Below are positions 24,930 to 37,424 of a DNA stretch of 64,000 bases, piece by piece; within the stretch, counting starts at the first letter, position 1, and each line of letters opens with the position of its first letter. The position numbers were made by a program, and so were the translations under genes. Below the pieces are notes generated by a model, which was given only the letters and a program-made list of their open reading frames with translations, did not search any database and was not told the DNA's origin. Source of the stretch: Varroa destructor (lineage: Eukaryota > Arthropoda > Arachnida > Mesostigmata > Varroidae); NCBI RefSeq assembly GCF_002443255.2, contig NW_019211455.1, positions 11,478,280 to 11,542,279 on the forward strand. The letters are read 5' to 3'.

Positions 24930-27900
24930 CCCAACGGCGACAATGATGGTCACGCAGCCTCCGCTGCTGTTGCCGCCCGCGCCTAGGAAAGACCTTGGAA
25001 CTGAACTCTCTTGACCTCAATGGCAGCGGCGGTGCCACTGCCGGCTGCCGTAACTGACAACAACAACAGCTCGGCGATCGCCGGCCAGTGATCCAGCCGT
25101 GACATCGCACGTGGCAGCCACTACGAAATAGACCAATAAAAAGCGGCACATTGCCAGTCGAATGAAGACGAGGAACAGGCGGTATATGCTGTGAATACAA
25201 TGAAATCACTTGAGGAACACTATACAGGAGAGTTCATTAGTGCAGCTTATTAAAGCTTGTTTGACTGTCTGATTTTGATTTACTGGTTGAAAGACAATAG
25301 TGGCGCCTCTGCTTGCATAACGACTACAAAAGGGCTAGGTCAGGATCTCATTCGCCTCTTCTAGGGCAAAGCAATGATCAGACAATCTAAAACCACCATT
25401 ACTACTACAGAGACTAGTAATGGCAGGGGGAAAGGTCCTTCGGGAAATGTCGATTTGCACTTGTTGATTCACCGAGTTACTACCTAGCGTTAGTTGTCCT
25501 AGGACGTACACATGTACACGAATTATTATGAACTACATGATGAAGGTGGCAACTGTGCCTATTAGGGCTACTGTTCCGGTTACTGCCGCGCCTCAGTCTC
25601 AATAATGTAGCATCCGAGCGAAAGCCAAGGTCGACTGTCAGTGTCGTCAATATATGAGGAACACAATGATAGTCGTTACTGGTGGCAGGATTCAGCGGCC
25701 GTGGATCTGTGCCTTTACCTTAACTGAAATGATGGACCATAACGTGTAAAGCAACAACAACGATGCCGTGGAGGCAACGCCGGAATCAGCCAACAGTGCT
25801 CCATATTAACGCTGGCAGGCTTCGACCTGATATTGTACTATTCAAAATCGGCGTGGTCTATTTTTGTCTAGGTTACATTCGTTAAGCCTGGATAGGGCCA
25901 AAACTGATTTGAGTTCCAGGCTGGGTCAAGTGGAGAGTCAACTGCGGTATAAACTATAAATAAGTTATTTTTAGGACCGGTAGAAAACTTGCCCGAAACG
26001 ATAGATGACCAATCGTCAATACCTGTCCAAATGCATAGCTGCAATAGAATTTGAATAGCATGGCTCATTACAACGGACCTTTTCAGGCCGAATAATGCCA
26101 GCACGAAAGGTCATAGTCAAATCGAGTGTATATATATTAGTTATTGTTTATTGTAAGCAATGATAATAGGGCCGTAAATAAGAGCTAAAGGTGAACGCTT
26201 TGAAAGCAGTCAGTTAGTTTGAACTAGATACTGGGGTAGATGAGGTTGATATATTGTGTCACAACTCCAGCCTGATACACTACAGATTGATGCTGCCCAC
26301 TAGGTTAAAAAGGCTTAAAAGTGTTGTCAGAGGCGTCAGGTCACACAATGTCAAATAAATTATTGTGAGATGAATTAAAATTAAATAATTCGCTTGTAAA
26401 ACAGGACGTCGCGCGTCATCATCTTGTGATTGACCTGCGCGCAGGCCTGATTTGTCGTCGTTATGAATTTTATATACCCCAAAATGATGTTACAGTTTGC
26501 CATTTTGTGTTTCGGCGATCGGCCTCAGCACATCTTCGCAGAGGTGAGCGACTCTCAGCTGCGCAAGAAAGCCAAAGGTCTGTAAGAACATTTAAGGTGA
26601 ATCTGTCGAAGTCGGTGGTTACAATGAGCGAGCTAATAACATACGTAACCTGACGATGGCTGTAAACATTATGTAGGTAACTGAATTTTAGACTGTAACC
26701 CTTTTTTAGGTTTTAGGTTTTAACCTTAAATACGTGTGTTCACTTTAGTTTGAATAAGTCGTCCAATTATCCCCATGTATCGAATAGAACGAACGGTGAT
26801 AGGTTCACTTAGATGGAAAGTTGCGAAGGTTCACTCCTCAGATTTTCAAAGATAGAAGTTATAGTCATGTAACTAAGTTAAATGATGGACGTTCCTCCAG
26901 AAGTTAAATTCGCTGAATAACATGGGCCTATTAAAGTAACGATCTCTAAAGATGAATTTTATATAATTACCTAACATTTATTAATATGTGTAAATTCGTC
27001 CTATTTTCGTCACGTGTCTGTTTGTGCCTGACGACGTCCACCGTCACGTTGTCTTCAGGTCCCGTGCTTTCGGTCCAGTTTAACCGTGACCATTCTTCAA
27101 TAACTGTTTGTTTGTAATTGGCAATACCTATTAATTATATCTCATTAATTGCTATTCAGCATTTTCCAGATACGGGCATTCCTGTAAAGAGCTTGAATAG
27201 AGACATTATAACTATTACTGCTGCTATCAAATTTCTAGGATTATTTCGGGAGCAACGATATATCCTTTCGCCCTGTTCCCCACTGCATTTTTTTTTCTCT
27301 CTGCCGGGGCGAACGTTCAACGCTGTTTTTATCAATAGAGATGGCGGGGTTGATGTCGATAGCAGAGATTGGCCTGCTCTCTGAAGCCTTTACAGCTCTA
27401 GTCTGGCTTAAAGCTATCTTTAATAGGCACAGAATTTCAATTTAGCGTGCGGTTATCAGATCGTATCACCTCATCGACTATGACCATACGTATAAAGTGG
27501 AAGTTTGACAGGTGTCTTACTTTCATATGATCAAACACGACACACAATCAACATCGAGAAAGATAAACTTACGATCAGCTAATAGCAATACCGCAGCAGC
27601 GTCAGACTGATGGGTAATAAATTTCAAATTTCAAGATATCACCGTTGAAATCGTTGGTGGTTCTGGTAGTATTCTATATTCTGTAATTTTTTTTTTCATT
27701 AATTTTGTCTCCTTACTGAAGCATTAAACACCGACGAACACTGAACAGCCTTGCAAACATCTGGACGTAAGTAAATACTCAATGTGATGGTAGTGAAGAT
27801 TAAAGGACGTTAGCAACATCGACAAGTACTAATGAAGCATATATTGTATAAAACACAATCCAGGCGCTGTTACCAAGATGAAAAATATACGAGTTACAAT

Positions 27901-30418
27901 CAACTACTAAAGCTTGTAATATCTCTCTCTTTTCGTTCGCCCGTGTCCTTGGTATAAACCGAAGCGTCGATTTTTGCTTTACGATTGATGGCCGTTCGAC
28001 ATCGCTGCCACCATGGCCGCACTGCCACCAAATCACTAGCGTAAGGTGCTTAGGACGACACAATTAGCTGGTTTTTCATACTGAACATAAACGATTCGCT
28101 CTTTCTGTCCTCTAGCGAAAAATCCCTCTTTTGTGGTAATGGCTTTCACTGTAGGGTGTACGTGACAGAACGTGATGCGAGTGAAATCTTTGAAACGTCA
28201 AGCCCCTCAGTGTTTCCTGATCACTGCGGCCTTTTGTGTGCAGATAATTACACGCTTGTATGCCTTTATGAGGTGGCAATTGTCCGTCCGCTTGTCGATC
28301 TGTTCGTCCGTGTGGCGATCAGTGTCTCTGTGTGTCTGTCACGCCGTACCCTGTGTTATGCGACATGGCTGCTGTCACCGTTCAATAAAGATGGGACTTT
28401 TTACTATGGGGGACCATCGGCTACGCTACCACGCTATGTCGATGCAGTACGTTGCCTGTTGCTGCTACTGTTCTTCTTGATATACGCAAGGGGCGTAAGG
28501 GAGAACGATGAAAACGCCGAAGACCGCAGATATTAACGCCGAGCGCAAGCTGATCCAGCGATGCCGGCCTGTGAGTTCCGGCTGGCTTCAATTCAGTTTC
28601 AACACGTAAGTCACGGCCTGTGTGCGTGCGTGCGTGTGTATTATCAGCTACTGATCCATGTAGTGATAATGGGCAGCAAAGGACCCTTCGACACTCTTCG
28701 AAGGTCTCGTGGCTAGCGCCACCGATGGTTAGCGTCTGGAAGTACTCTGATCAACGGACTGGTAGTCGGCTAGATAGATAAATGCATAGACGGATGGGCC
28801 CAATGTGTTTACTGCTGCTGCTTCTGTTGTAGTTTTTGTTGTTGCCGTATGGATGGTTTCTCTACGTTACAACGAGCTGAAGGTAAAATTGGCGAAGAAG
28901 GAGAGCAGTAACAACGACATAGATACTGAACAAGGTAGGGTGGATGAAGTGAAAAGATAGCATGTGGCGGAAAAAGCTAGAAAGTAAATAGCTGAGTAAG
29001 CAAGTATCAAGCAAACGGGCGAATGCTAATGGCGGAAAGCGACACGAATCGTCGAACGAGACCTACGTTCGTCTCATCGCTAGACCACAACATCCCACAC
29101 GAGATGTATAGGAGTATGATAGCAGCGACTATGCGTCCAAAACCCATTGCATAGGCAGCAAGCGGCCGGAAAGCTTGTCACACCGTTCCTGGCTCGTTCC
29201 GTTGAATCGTCAAAGTACGGCAATTACGTCGCGCAGTGTGGCGGCAACAGCAGCGTCAGCAGAACCTTTCGCCACGAAGAGGACGTCATGGTAACGGTGA
29301 CGGTGGCAACGAATGCTCTGTTACCAGCCATCGCCAGCCGTTCTGCGGAAGAAGAAAATCCTATTGAAAAGCGGCAGTGAGGAACAGCACGAGAGATAGG
29401 GCATTGCAGTTGCCTTTACTGAAATCTATGCCGCTTTATGATCGATAGTGTAATTCGATGGATAGACAGAATTCAGTATTTACTACCCAAATATAACAAT
29501 ATGGTGGAACCAAATTGTCGATGACTGATTTGGCCAAATCTTAACATTGTTGCTAATTGCGTTTTAAGGAAACCGCCGTCGGCTTTTAATACTGATTCTA
29601 ACTAAGCGTGTATGTTATGTCTGCAATCATGTTGCTCAACATTGCTATCATTATGACCTAGATGTTTTTCAATGGTCTTTGGAGCGTTACTGCCTTTTTT
29701 TTGTTAGATTCCTGTTAATGATTCCATCTAATGGTCAATTTAATGATTTAAGTAGGGTAATTCATGCCGGAACAACTACCTCAGCGGGCGTTAGTGCTAG
29801 TCCCAAGTGAGGCAAGACTTCCATCTACTGTTATTCATGCCCTATTCAAGCTACCGTACCAGTGTTATTGCTAAGCAACAAACAAATTTTCAACAATGTA
29901 TTCATAACAATGACGCTCAGCGCAACCATAGTGTTTGATTTGAGCAGCAACATGTGCCTGGTCCTGTAGACAATATTGAAATAAACATATTTACAAATTA
30001 TTACCACTAATATTAACGTATTACCCATAAAAGTCTTCGTGTGTCTTCAGTGATGATTCGAGTTAATTGTATGTAATCGTAATTAATGAAATCTTTCAGC
30101 TTGTCTGTTGTGACCTAGACCTGTTCCATATTAGTTGACAACGCTATTCATTTGTACGACTTATATCCGAGCAGGCGCCTTGTGATACGCGCGTATATCA
30201 CGGCGCATATTCACGCCATAGCCTCGTGGTTCTACACGAAAATAGTTCTAAAACCGCATCACTGCAATAATTATAAGGCTATGCCAGAATCAGGACATAG
30301 GCATGTTTTTAGGTCCTATCAGATATCACCGCCGTTGTCATATTGGCCATGTTCGTTGTCTACCATTTGGCATATCAACATTTACGGTATCAGAGTCGCT
30401 ACTTAGACGATTTGTTTT
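24930..30418. other. Anonymous DNA, no gene recognised
   Basis: Only short frames occur, such as minus 25868-26104 (78 codons), plus 28156-28536 (126 codons) and plus 29147-29380 (77 codons). None has recognisable motifs or splice context. The part from 26.3 to 27.7 kb is AT-rich. No tandem repeat of note and no transposon end is seen. Confidence 0.55.
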
Positions 30419-30721
30419 ATGCGACTTTATATTCAACTGTGTCTGTCGGTAACCGTCGCACTTCTAGGCCATGGGACGATCCTCACTTTTCAAAAAGTTC
30501 TGCCCGCGTTAGAAATATGGCTTGATTACAATGGGATCATAAGAGCCAGACGTTGGAAAGCACGCCCGCCACTGGCGTATGTGGCAGTTGTACAGAGCAA
30601 GAACGACGCTAGTCGGACAGATGTAGCAATTGTTCGAGAGTGTCGCATACGTATAAGAGTGTGTCACAAACTCTTACTTGCTGATAGTAATACTAATACT
30701 AACAATAAGGAAGCCGAATGA
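30419..30721 (+). CDS. Orphan ATG frame, 100 aa, hydrophobic N-terminus
   Basis: It begins with a true ATG at 30419 and ends with TGA at 30719-30721. Residues about 3-24 are hydrophobic (for example LCLSVTVALL) and could act as a signal peptide or membrane segment. The remainder is basic and mixed, with an asparagine/threonine-rich end before the stop. I recognise no family and see no TATA box or polyadenylation signal that I would trust. It may be a small secreted-protein gene or a chance frame. Its length is within random expectation. Confidence 0.12.
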   Translation: MRLYIQLCLSVTVALLGHGTILTFQKVLPALEIWLDYNGIIRARRWKARPPLAYVAVVQSKNDASRTDVAIVRECRIRIRVCHKLLLADSNTNTNNKEAE

Positions 30722-30999
30722 CGGTCTTGGCGGTGCTAGTTGCCCTGTCGCGGGCTTTTCCATTAGGACATGGTATCGACTAGAAGAACGGTGTGTATTA
30801 CCTAGCCAACTACATAAATCTTGAATGGCTCAGTTTCTTGATTTGCCTATAGCATCCGATTGCTAATAGGTATCGGTATGACTATGATTCTAAGTAGTAA
30901 TATTATAGTGTTCCGTTAGGGCATTAAGGCTGACAACAATAAAATGATAAACGTCACTCTCCTTGAGTTGCATCACTAACACTTGGTATCTTCATATTC

Positions 31000-31003
<4 letters not shown>

Positions 31004-31048
<45 letters not shown>
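31004..31048. repeat. (AT)22 microsatellite
   Basis: Uninterrupted AT run of 45 bases, the longest in the window. It is followed by T-rich sequence to about 31.1 kb. Confidence 0.97.
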
Positions 31049-31049
<1 letters not shown>

Positions 31050-32397
31050 TGCTTTTATTTACCGTTTAAATTTTATTTATTTTTCATCTCGTCTACTACC
31101 TATCTTTTTACTTACCGTACAATTTATACGGTCGACCTCGGCAACAATAGTGGATTTTTGGAATGATTCCATTGTACCATAACACTGCGACTGAAAGATA
31201 TAACCAACCAAGCAGATGTAGGTCGCTGCTAAAGGCGCTTACTAAAATCGCGCCGTCAGAGTACGCTACCGCAGCTCTACGTGAATGCGCTCTTGCTACA
31301 ATATTGTTATCTCTATGTTTTCCCCAATGTGTTCTTGTTGACCACAGCGTCGAACAAGTCCGGGCCTGAGAAAACCGACGCCGATCTAGAGACTGCGTGC
31401 TCTCATGCATTAGTTCCCATTACGTCGTTTCTTCTTCGCGCGCACCATGAGTAACGCGACGGACCGATGTTCTGTATTAACCACACGACCGTCTCACATA
31501 AAACGCAGCTCCCTGCCCGAACTTCTGCAGGACACGCATACCAAAACTAGATCGGCACTCGGGCTACTTCGCATCATGTTTAGAGATATAAATGTACTAT
31601 TGTAGCCCTGAGTAGCTTACCACCGCGGATGCTATAAAAATGGACAGCCGGCAGATTTGCCGTTGAAACAGAACTTAGTGCTACGGGATTGGTCTCGTTG
31701 TGCTGATAGCACGTAAGGCAGAACTCCCGTTGACCCTGATCTACATCTAGTCTATACGATGTTGAAAAGCTTGGCCTGCTTTTGTGGTGTCATAGCTGTG
31801 CTTGCTGCAGCGGGGTATCGTTGCTATACGAACGGCAGGTGTGTTTGTTCTCATTCTTGCAATAGAAAGACTCTTAGTGCATACGATATGATTCTCTAAT
31901 ACGGTGAGCAGCGAAGCATAGTGAAAGGACGGCGTAAACCGGGTCAGGCTTGTTTGTCGTAAGTTGTGTTCCGGGGGCCATGTAGGCAGATTCGCCGTCG
32001 CATAAGTACGCACATTGTAGGTAGCATGCCGTAGGCACGCTGGCCTAACGGCAACGTGAACAGCGCAGGTTTAGGTTCATGGTAGGTATCTCTTTTGTAT
32101 TCGGGCAAGCGCGATACGCGGTTAGCGTTTTCGTGGCTAAAAACATTTCGGTGTCAGCGATTATGGGATGACCAGATATCTCTCGTACGGCCCATCCAAA
32201 CTTTGAGAAGTTTAGAATCACACTGCTAGACAATTATACCTATTACCTACTACTGCGAAATCTACTGTTAATATTATTCTACTAGAAGGGGAGGCAGTAA
32301 CACAAGCTGGCTTTGAGTTTAATTATTTGCACCTGCGTACCATCTAAACGAAACGTCATTCTTCGAATTGTAACGTAAATTCTTCCCCACCTCTTTC
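31049..32397. other. Anonymous DNA, no gene recognised
   Basis: Short overlapping frames on both strands (for example minus 31108-31410 and plus 31163-31369) suggest non-coding sequence. Nothing structured is seen before the hairpin at 32398. Confidence 0.55.
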
Positions 32398-32456
32398 GTT
32401 ATCAATATTAGCCTGTTGTATATATATATACACACAACGGGGCTAATATTGATAGC
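32398..32456. repeat. Long hairpin with AT-repeat loop
   Basis: The arms 32398-32413 and 32441-32456 pair over 16 positions with one G-T pair; 13 of these positions (ATCAATATTAGCC) are consecutive perfect pairs. After a small asymmetric bulge, GTTGT (32415-32419) pairs with ACAAC (32434-32438). The apex is an alternating AT run (32420-32430) that can also fold. It is about the size of a small-RNA precursor or a tiny foldback element. Confidence 0.93.
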
Positions 32457-35400
32457 TCCCTGTGTATGTATATGGAGCTAAAACACCAAATTGTGCTATA
32501 TATGAGTTGAACAGCAAAAGAATTCTGCTGCAGGAACAACGTGCCGGCCACAAGCCCACTTTTTCCACGAAAAATTCAGTTTCGCTTTTCCATTGGCTTG
32601 CCGTCCGCTGTTCTCTTATCGTGCGTTGCTGGGCGGGGATGGATAGAGGCATAACAACGACAACAACAAGTCGTTTGGTCAACAAACGATAGAGTTCGTT
32701 AATCCCTCGTTGCTGGTGCTGCTGTTGGACGCCTCACTTGTTGGATAGCACATACTGGCGTTGCGTTAAAGCGGCGATACACAACGAAGAACAGGCATGA
32801 GGCAGTTAGTCGGTCGTACAGATAGGTTTCCAGCGTTTGTCGTGTATCCCTGCAGTGCGTGACCCCCACGCGACGGCGGGCGCTATCTCTTGACCAAGGC
32901 CGTTACGGCCAATCGTTGTGCCATGGTAGTGATTACTGATCTGGCAGGAACATGGTGCAGTGTCGACTGACTGTGCGCGAGTGTTGCTAGCTTATCTACG
33001 AGTAGGCAACGCGGCGGCGTATGCGTCCGCCATACTGTTGTTAAGCTTGCTACGACTTAACCTAACTGTTCCCAACACAATGCACAGCCAATCGTATAAT
33101 ACTACAAAGAAAAACAGCAGAAACGCACACACAAAGGTCAGCAGCACCAAAACGGATGCAACACTTTTGACGATTTTGTTCGTAATATCCCATTACTGCG
33201 TTTTTGTACATAGTTCTCCTACTACGAGCGACGAGAGATAACATTTTAGGGGAACGTGGGTATGGGCCAGCAAGCGAACAATAAACGACGAAGGAACGAT
33301 CAACCGTCGCAGGCGTCAGAACGGCAAATCTGGGAAGAATGAACATCTTCCTTCAGATGACAGTATCTCTGTGTCGGTGTCTACCCATGGTTTTTGTATA
33401 CAGAAGTCCAGTCTGTTTCGCGATGCACTATCGATACGCGACGCGTACGCACTCGTCGTGCGTTCAAATACTCCAAAAACGTATCATTAACTCTTTACTG
33501 TGTAACACATCTCGTAGATTGAGTATCTGCTATAATTGACGCGACTTTTCGTTATCTTGAATTTATTTTCCCCTCTTCTCTCGAGCATCATCGCGATCGG
33601 CTCCGTCATTTAATGCACACCACGTCGTCATAACACTGCCCGTTGACATTAGCACGACCTACATAACTACCATTGGAAGATAAGGATCCACCCCGCGTTC
33701 TACAGACGATCTACACTATTGTCTACCAACAGTTGCATTAGCAGGTGCAGTTCTTAGGAATGACATAGTATTAGGTCGCTCGATACCAACCATGCTTACA
33801 TCCATTCCCTAAATCGATGACCATTATGTAGCAAGCAGCTAGAAATTGTCAGCAGGCATCGAGCAGCAGGCGACGAGTTAAGCGACCTTCTAAAGGGCAT
33901 CCGCGCCCTCATCAAGTATTGCTAGCCTTGAACTAGATCGACAATCACCGATCACCGGCCATAACAACGACAGCTTGAACAGCTGACTTGGCCGTAATAG
34001 CACGGTCCCTACTGGCAGTTTCAATTGGCTACCTTCTTTGAATAAAACAGTTGTTCTCGTAGCGATAGTAGTAACGAAGGCCTAATAATAGTGACATGAC
34101 TATGGGACAACAAGAGCAGTAACAGCGATTACAATTATCATTGCCCAGTCTCTAGCACTCGCGACGGCAGCAGCATCGGGACTAGCATGAGTCTACGTTC
34201 CCTTCTGCAGTGGCCATAGTCAGTGTTGTAGGTCGTTACCGCATTGTCGTGCGCGCTATCATACGCGGTGGTTCAGTGGTGCTGACTTGATAATTAACTT
34301 CACGCACGATTAGCTTACGTATAGTGTGTCGTTCGCTCAATGAAGAGAGGGTAACTGCGGCTTTTTTTCTGGTTTGAAGTGAACTGAAAAAGGTCGATGA
34401 TTACGACGAAGATATCGATATAAACAGGCCAAACCCTTTAAGAATAGCATGGGTGCAGTTGGCCAGTTGCTGTTCAGGACTTAATCGGCCAAACTGACAA
34501 GGACGATTTATGGGTTAGCGCTCTACCAACCCGCTGGCATCAAACCCACCGCTTAGCCAGTTTGTTGTTGTCACACGGAGCGACGCCACCATGATGGCAC
34601 CCTATGAGTGCAAATATCAGCCAGAGTGTTGAGTAATAGAAGCGAATTCGCAAAGCTCGCGCCGGATAAAGGGCCCAAAAAGCGGCATAGGAGAAAACGG
34701 GACGACTACCCCCTTCCCGCCTGCCACAAAGAACACCAGCACCCATTCTGGTGAGTTAGTTTGTGTTTGGCAGTGGACCTAGTCGGTCAGAACTGTTGTT
34801 TGGCCCAAACAATTTTCGCTGTAACGTCAACGTCAGCGTTAAAGGCGCGTCTCGGAACTACGCGTACATAGACGTAGGCGACCTCACAGTGTCTTGCAGC
34901 ATAACTGCGACCGCAGTATCGCAGAGGCAGCACCAACAGCCACTTTAACAGTCTACTGTGATTTTCCATACCCCTGTTCGCCCAGCAGTCCATTCGGCCA
35001 TAAGCGCTTCTGTACGCCTTCAATATGATGGTAAGGGTAGTACTAGCTACAACGACTATTCGACGTCGCCACTGCAGCTATGGGCGCAGCCATCGCTATT
35101 ACCAATATAATACTACCTGTAATAGTAGCAGTTGAGAGCGCACCGGCAGCGGCAGTGGCGTCGCCGCCGGTGGTTGGCGTGGTTGGTGCAGCAACGGGGG
35201 ATTTGAAGGCGAAGGCCGTCTCGAGGCCATTCTGCGCTGACGTTGAAGTTAAGTACTTCCTCCGACGTGAGGGTCACGGTAAAACTGCTGCATCAGCCAC
35301 GAGCGGTGGTAACGGTGGCTAAAGTCCAGACGGCGCAATCGCGCCACAGTTATAGTGTAAAGTAATGTGTCGCTCGGAGAGCAGGGCAGCGAAACAGTTA

Positions 35401-36965
35401 ACCGCAGCTTACCCCCAAGATCTAGCAGCTAGCAGAGAAGCATTCGGACATTGTAAATATTGCTCCCACTGATATAAGGTTTACACATCACACGCACGCG
35501 CTGGCACACAGAGGGGCGGAGAATTGAGAATCGATAACAAACAAAACATTGAAACTGTCCAAGAACGTCTCGTGAACGACTGGTCACATGTGTCGAACGT
35601 ACGACAGAAACATAATGACCAGTGGCTGGTGAGCTTTACTATGGCGATTCCACTCATGACGAGTCACCGTGCTACTAGAAGGTAGTGATAGCAGGATAAT
35701 CCTGGTATAATAAGGTAGAGTAAAGAAAAATACAGATTACGTGATATAGAAATAGGACATGAACCACCTACCGGACGTCTGTTACTGGTTGCTTGAGTTG
35801 TAATCGCAGAGCCCCTGTGCTATTTCAAACATATGAAGGTAACGGCTCTGTCTGAAGATCTGCATGTGACCGTGACGTTGAATCCATACTGGGAAATATC
35901 TAATATTTTCAATTTTTTTCGTCCCTAGCCATATTTATGTATTGCGTACTTTTCAACCGATACGTGTATCAGTCAATTTCCTATTAATCAGCATTTTTAC
36001 GACCCAAAAAGGCCTCACAATATGATCTTCTATAATAAATGACCTTCCTTTAGGGCCACAATTCCACATGCCCTATCCGAGGTACTTTCACGTTTATGTA
36101 TTTTTGTTTGTCCTTTTCCATCACGGTCTCTCTTGTGCTGAGCGTACTCCGTCATGCCGCGCGGTCCGCTCATCTTTCTCGCACACGTCACCTTTCCTTA
36201 CCACTCATCCCTGTTTAGTCATTATGCAGATTTTCTTAGCCGAATGAAAAGGGATTCTCGCAGTAGAGTTTTTTTTTCCCTTTCTCAGTGTCATACACAT
36301 AATAATAAAATAAAAACAATGATGGCTTATCTCTCCGTATTTTCAGAGTCGTCCATTCCTGCGTTTTTTTTCTAGGTTCTAGTACTTTTATATTATATTG
36401 AAAAATAGCATAGTAACAGATCAATGTCGACTTATTATGGCCAGCGATAGGAGCTAGTTGCGGTAGATCGAAATACTATCTGCTCGTTATCAGGTGGAAA
36501 GTCACCTTAAAATATGCCTCCATATCAGAGACAGCAATTGCGTTTTTAGGATGGTATTTTTTCAATTCATATCTTTTGCCATCCTTCGACCTAGTATAGT
36601 CTAGTCTAACTACGATGAAAAAAGTCTGGTCTGAGACAAAGCGATTTTAGCTCGACAACACTAGTATGAGTATACGGTAGGTTGCATCGACTCACCAAAT
36701 ATCCGTTCCATCTTAGTCCAGATCCATCTTTAAGTTCTGATCTTTCGTTGATATCTAATCCCTTTATATATCTAATCCGTTTGTATACGTTGTCACGATT
36801 CTTCCAGAAGATTTCCACTAGATGTGCATTAAATTGAAGAGTTAAACCTCAATGGTGTGGAAGATGAATCGGTAGGACGAACTACGTGCGTCGACGACCC
36901 GATAACGTGATTGTTAATAATAACAATACTATCGTCACCAATAACCATAAAAATATCGATAAGAA
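32457..36965. other. Mixed DNA with a GC-rich island
   Basis: A GC/CpG-rich island spans about 34.7-35.3 kb and holds an 80-codon alanine/valine-rich plus frame (35080-35322) with no recognised domain. From 35.9 to 37.0 kb the sequence is AT-rich; a 70-codon minus frame (36606-36818) lies there. No gene, tRNA or transposon is recognised. Confidence 0.5.
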
Positions 36966-37424
36966 ATGTTGGTTACAAACATGACAAGACTTCAATACAC
37001 CGTCGTATTCGGAACGGCCAAGCTAACGACAGACAGATTAGTCATGGGCGCTATATCGATCGAATCCTCAGTTCCCTCAACTTCCCTGCCACCTTATTTT
37101 AACTTCGTATTGGCTGCGGCTGACCCAGGAAAGATAACATTTTATCTAGCCCTTGTTGTTGTTGCTATTCTTCTCGATGGTCCGCGAGCTGGTTTGGCTG
37201 ATTCTTCTTTCGCAATCTTATTTCCGTCGTCAACCTTCAATTGCAGCAACAGCAGGCGTCACCGGCCAATAGCGCGGCAGGTTAGCAGTGCGTGGCTTAG
37301 AGAAATCAACCAGTCGAACGATGAAACACAGAGAACAATCCTTTACTATACACACCCACCCACACATACAGATCGCAGCATCAATCAAGACGATGGCCGC
37401 CAACGACAACGATTCCAAAAATAA
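36966..37424 (+). other. Open frame of 152 aa, probably not a gene
   Basis: ATG at 36966, stop at 37422-37424. The first half has one hydrophobic stretch (FYLALVVVAILL). The second half is a low-information mix of Ser, His, Arg and Pro. There is no recognised domain, codon bias or splice context. It is listed because it is among the longest ATG-initiated plus-strand frames. Confidence 0.1.

Noticed and set aside
30343..30525. YLDD in a 60-codon plus frame, reminiscent of a gypsy-type reverse transcriptase box
   Set aside because: None of the flanking residues expected around the motif are present, and a four-residue match is expected by chance in six frames of 64 kb.
34267..34280. GGTGGTTCAGTGGT, identical to the internal promoter (A box) part of eukaryotic tRNA-Gly genes
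   Set aside because: No acceptor stem, anticodon arm or B box follows at tRNA spacing. A 14-base match alone is not a tRNA gene.
34521..34555. Minus-strand words resembling a tRNA A box (TGGCTAAGCGG) and D-arm (TTGGTAGAGCGC)
   Set aside because: The supposed B box is far too close, and no cloverleaf can be drawn. I also found no second copy that would support a tRNA-derived SINE.
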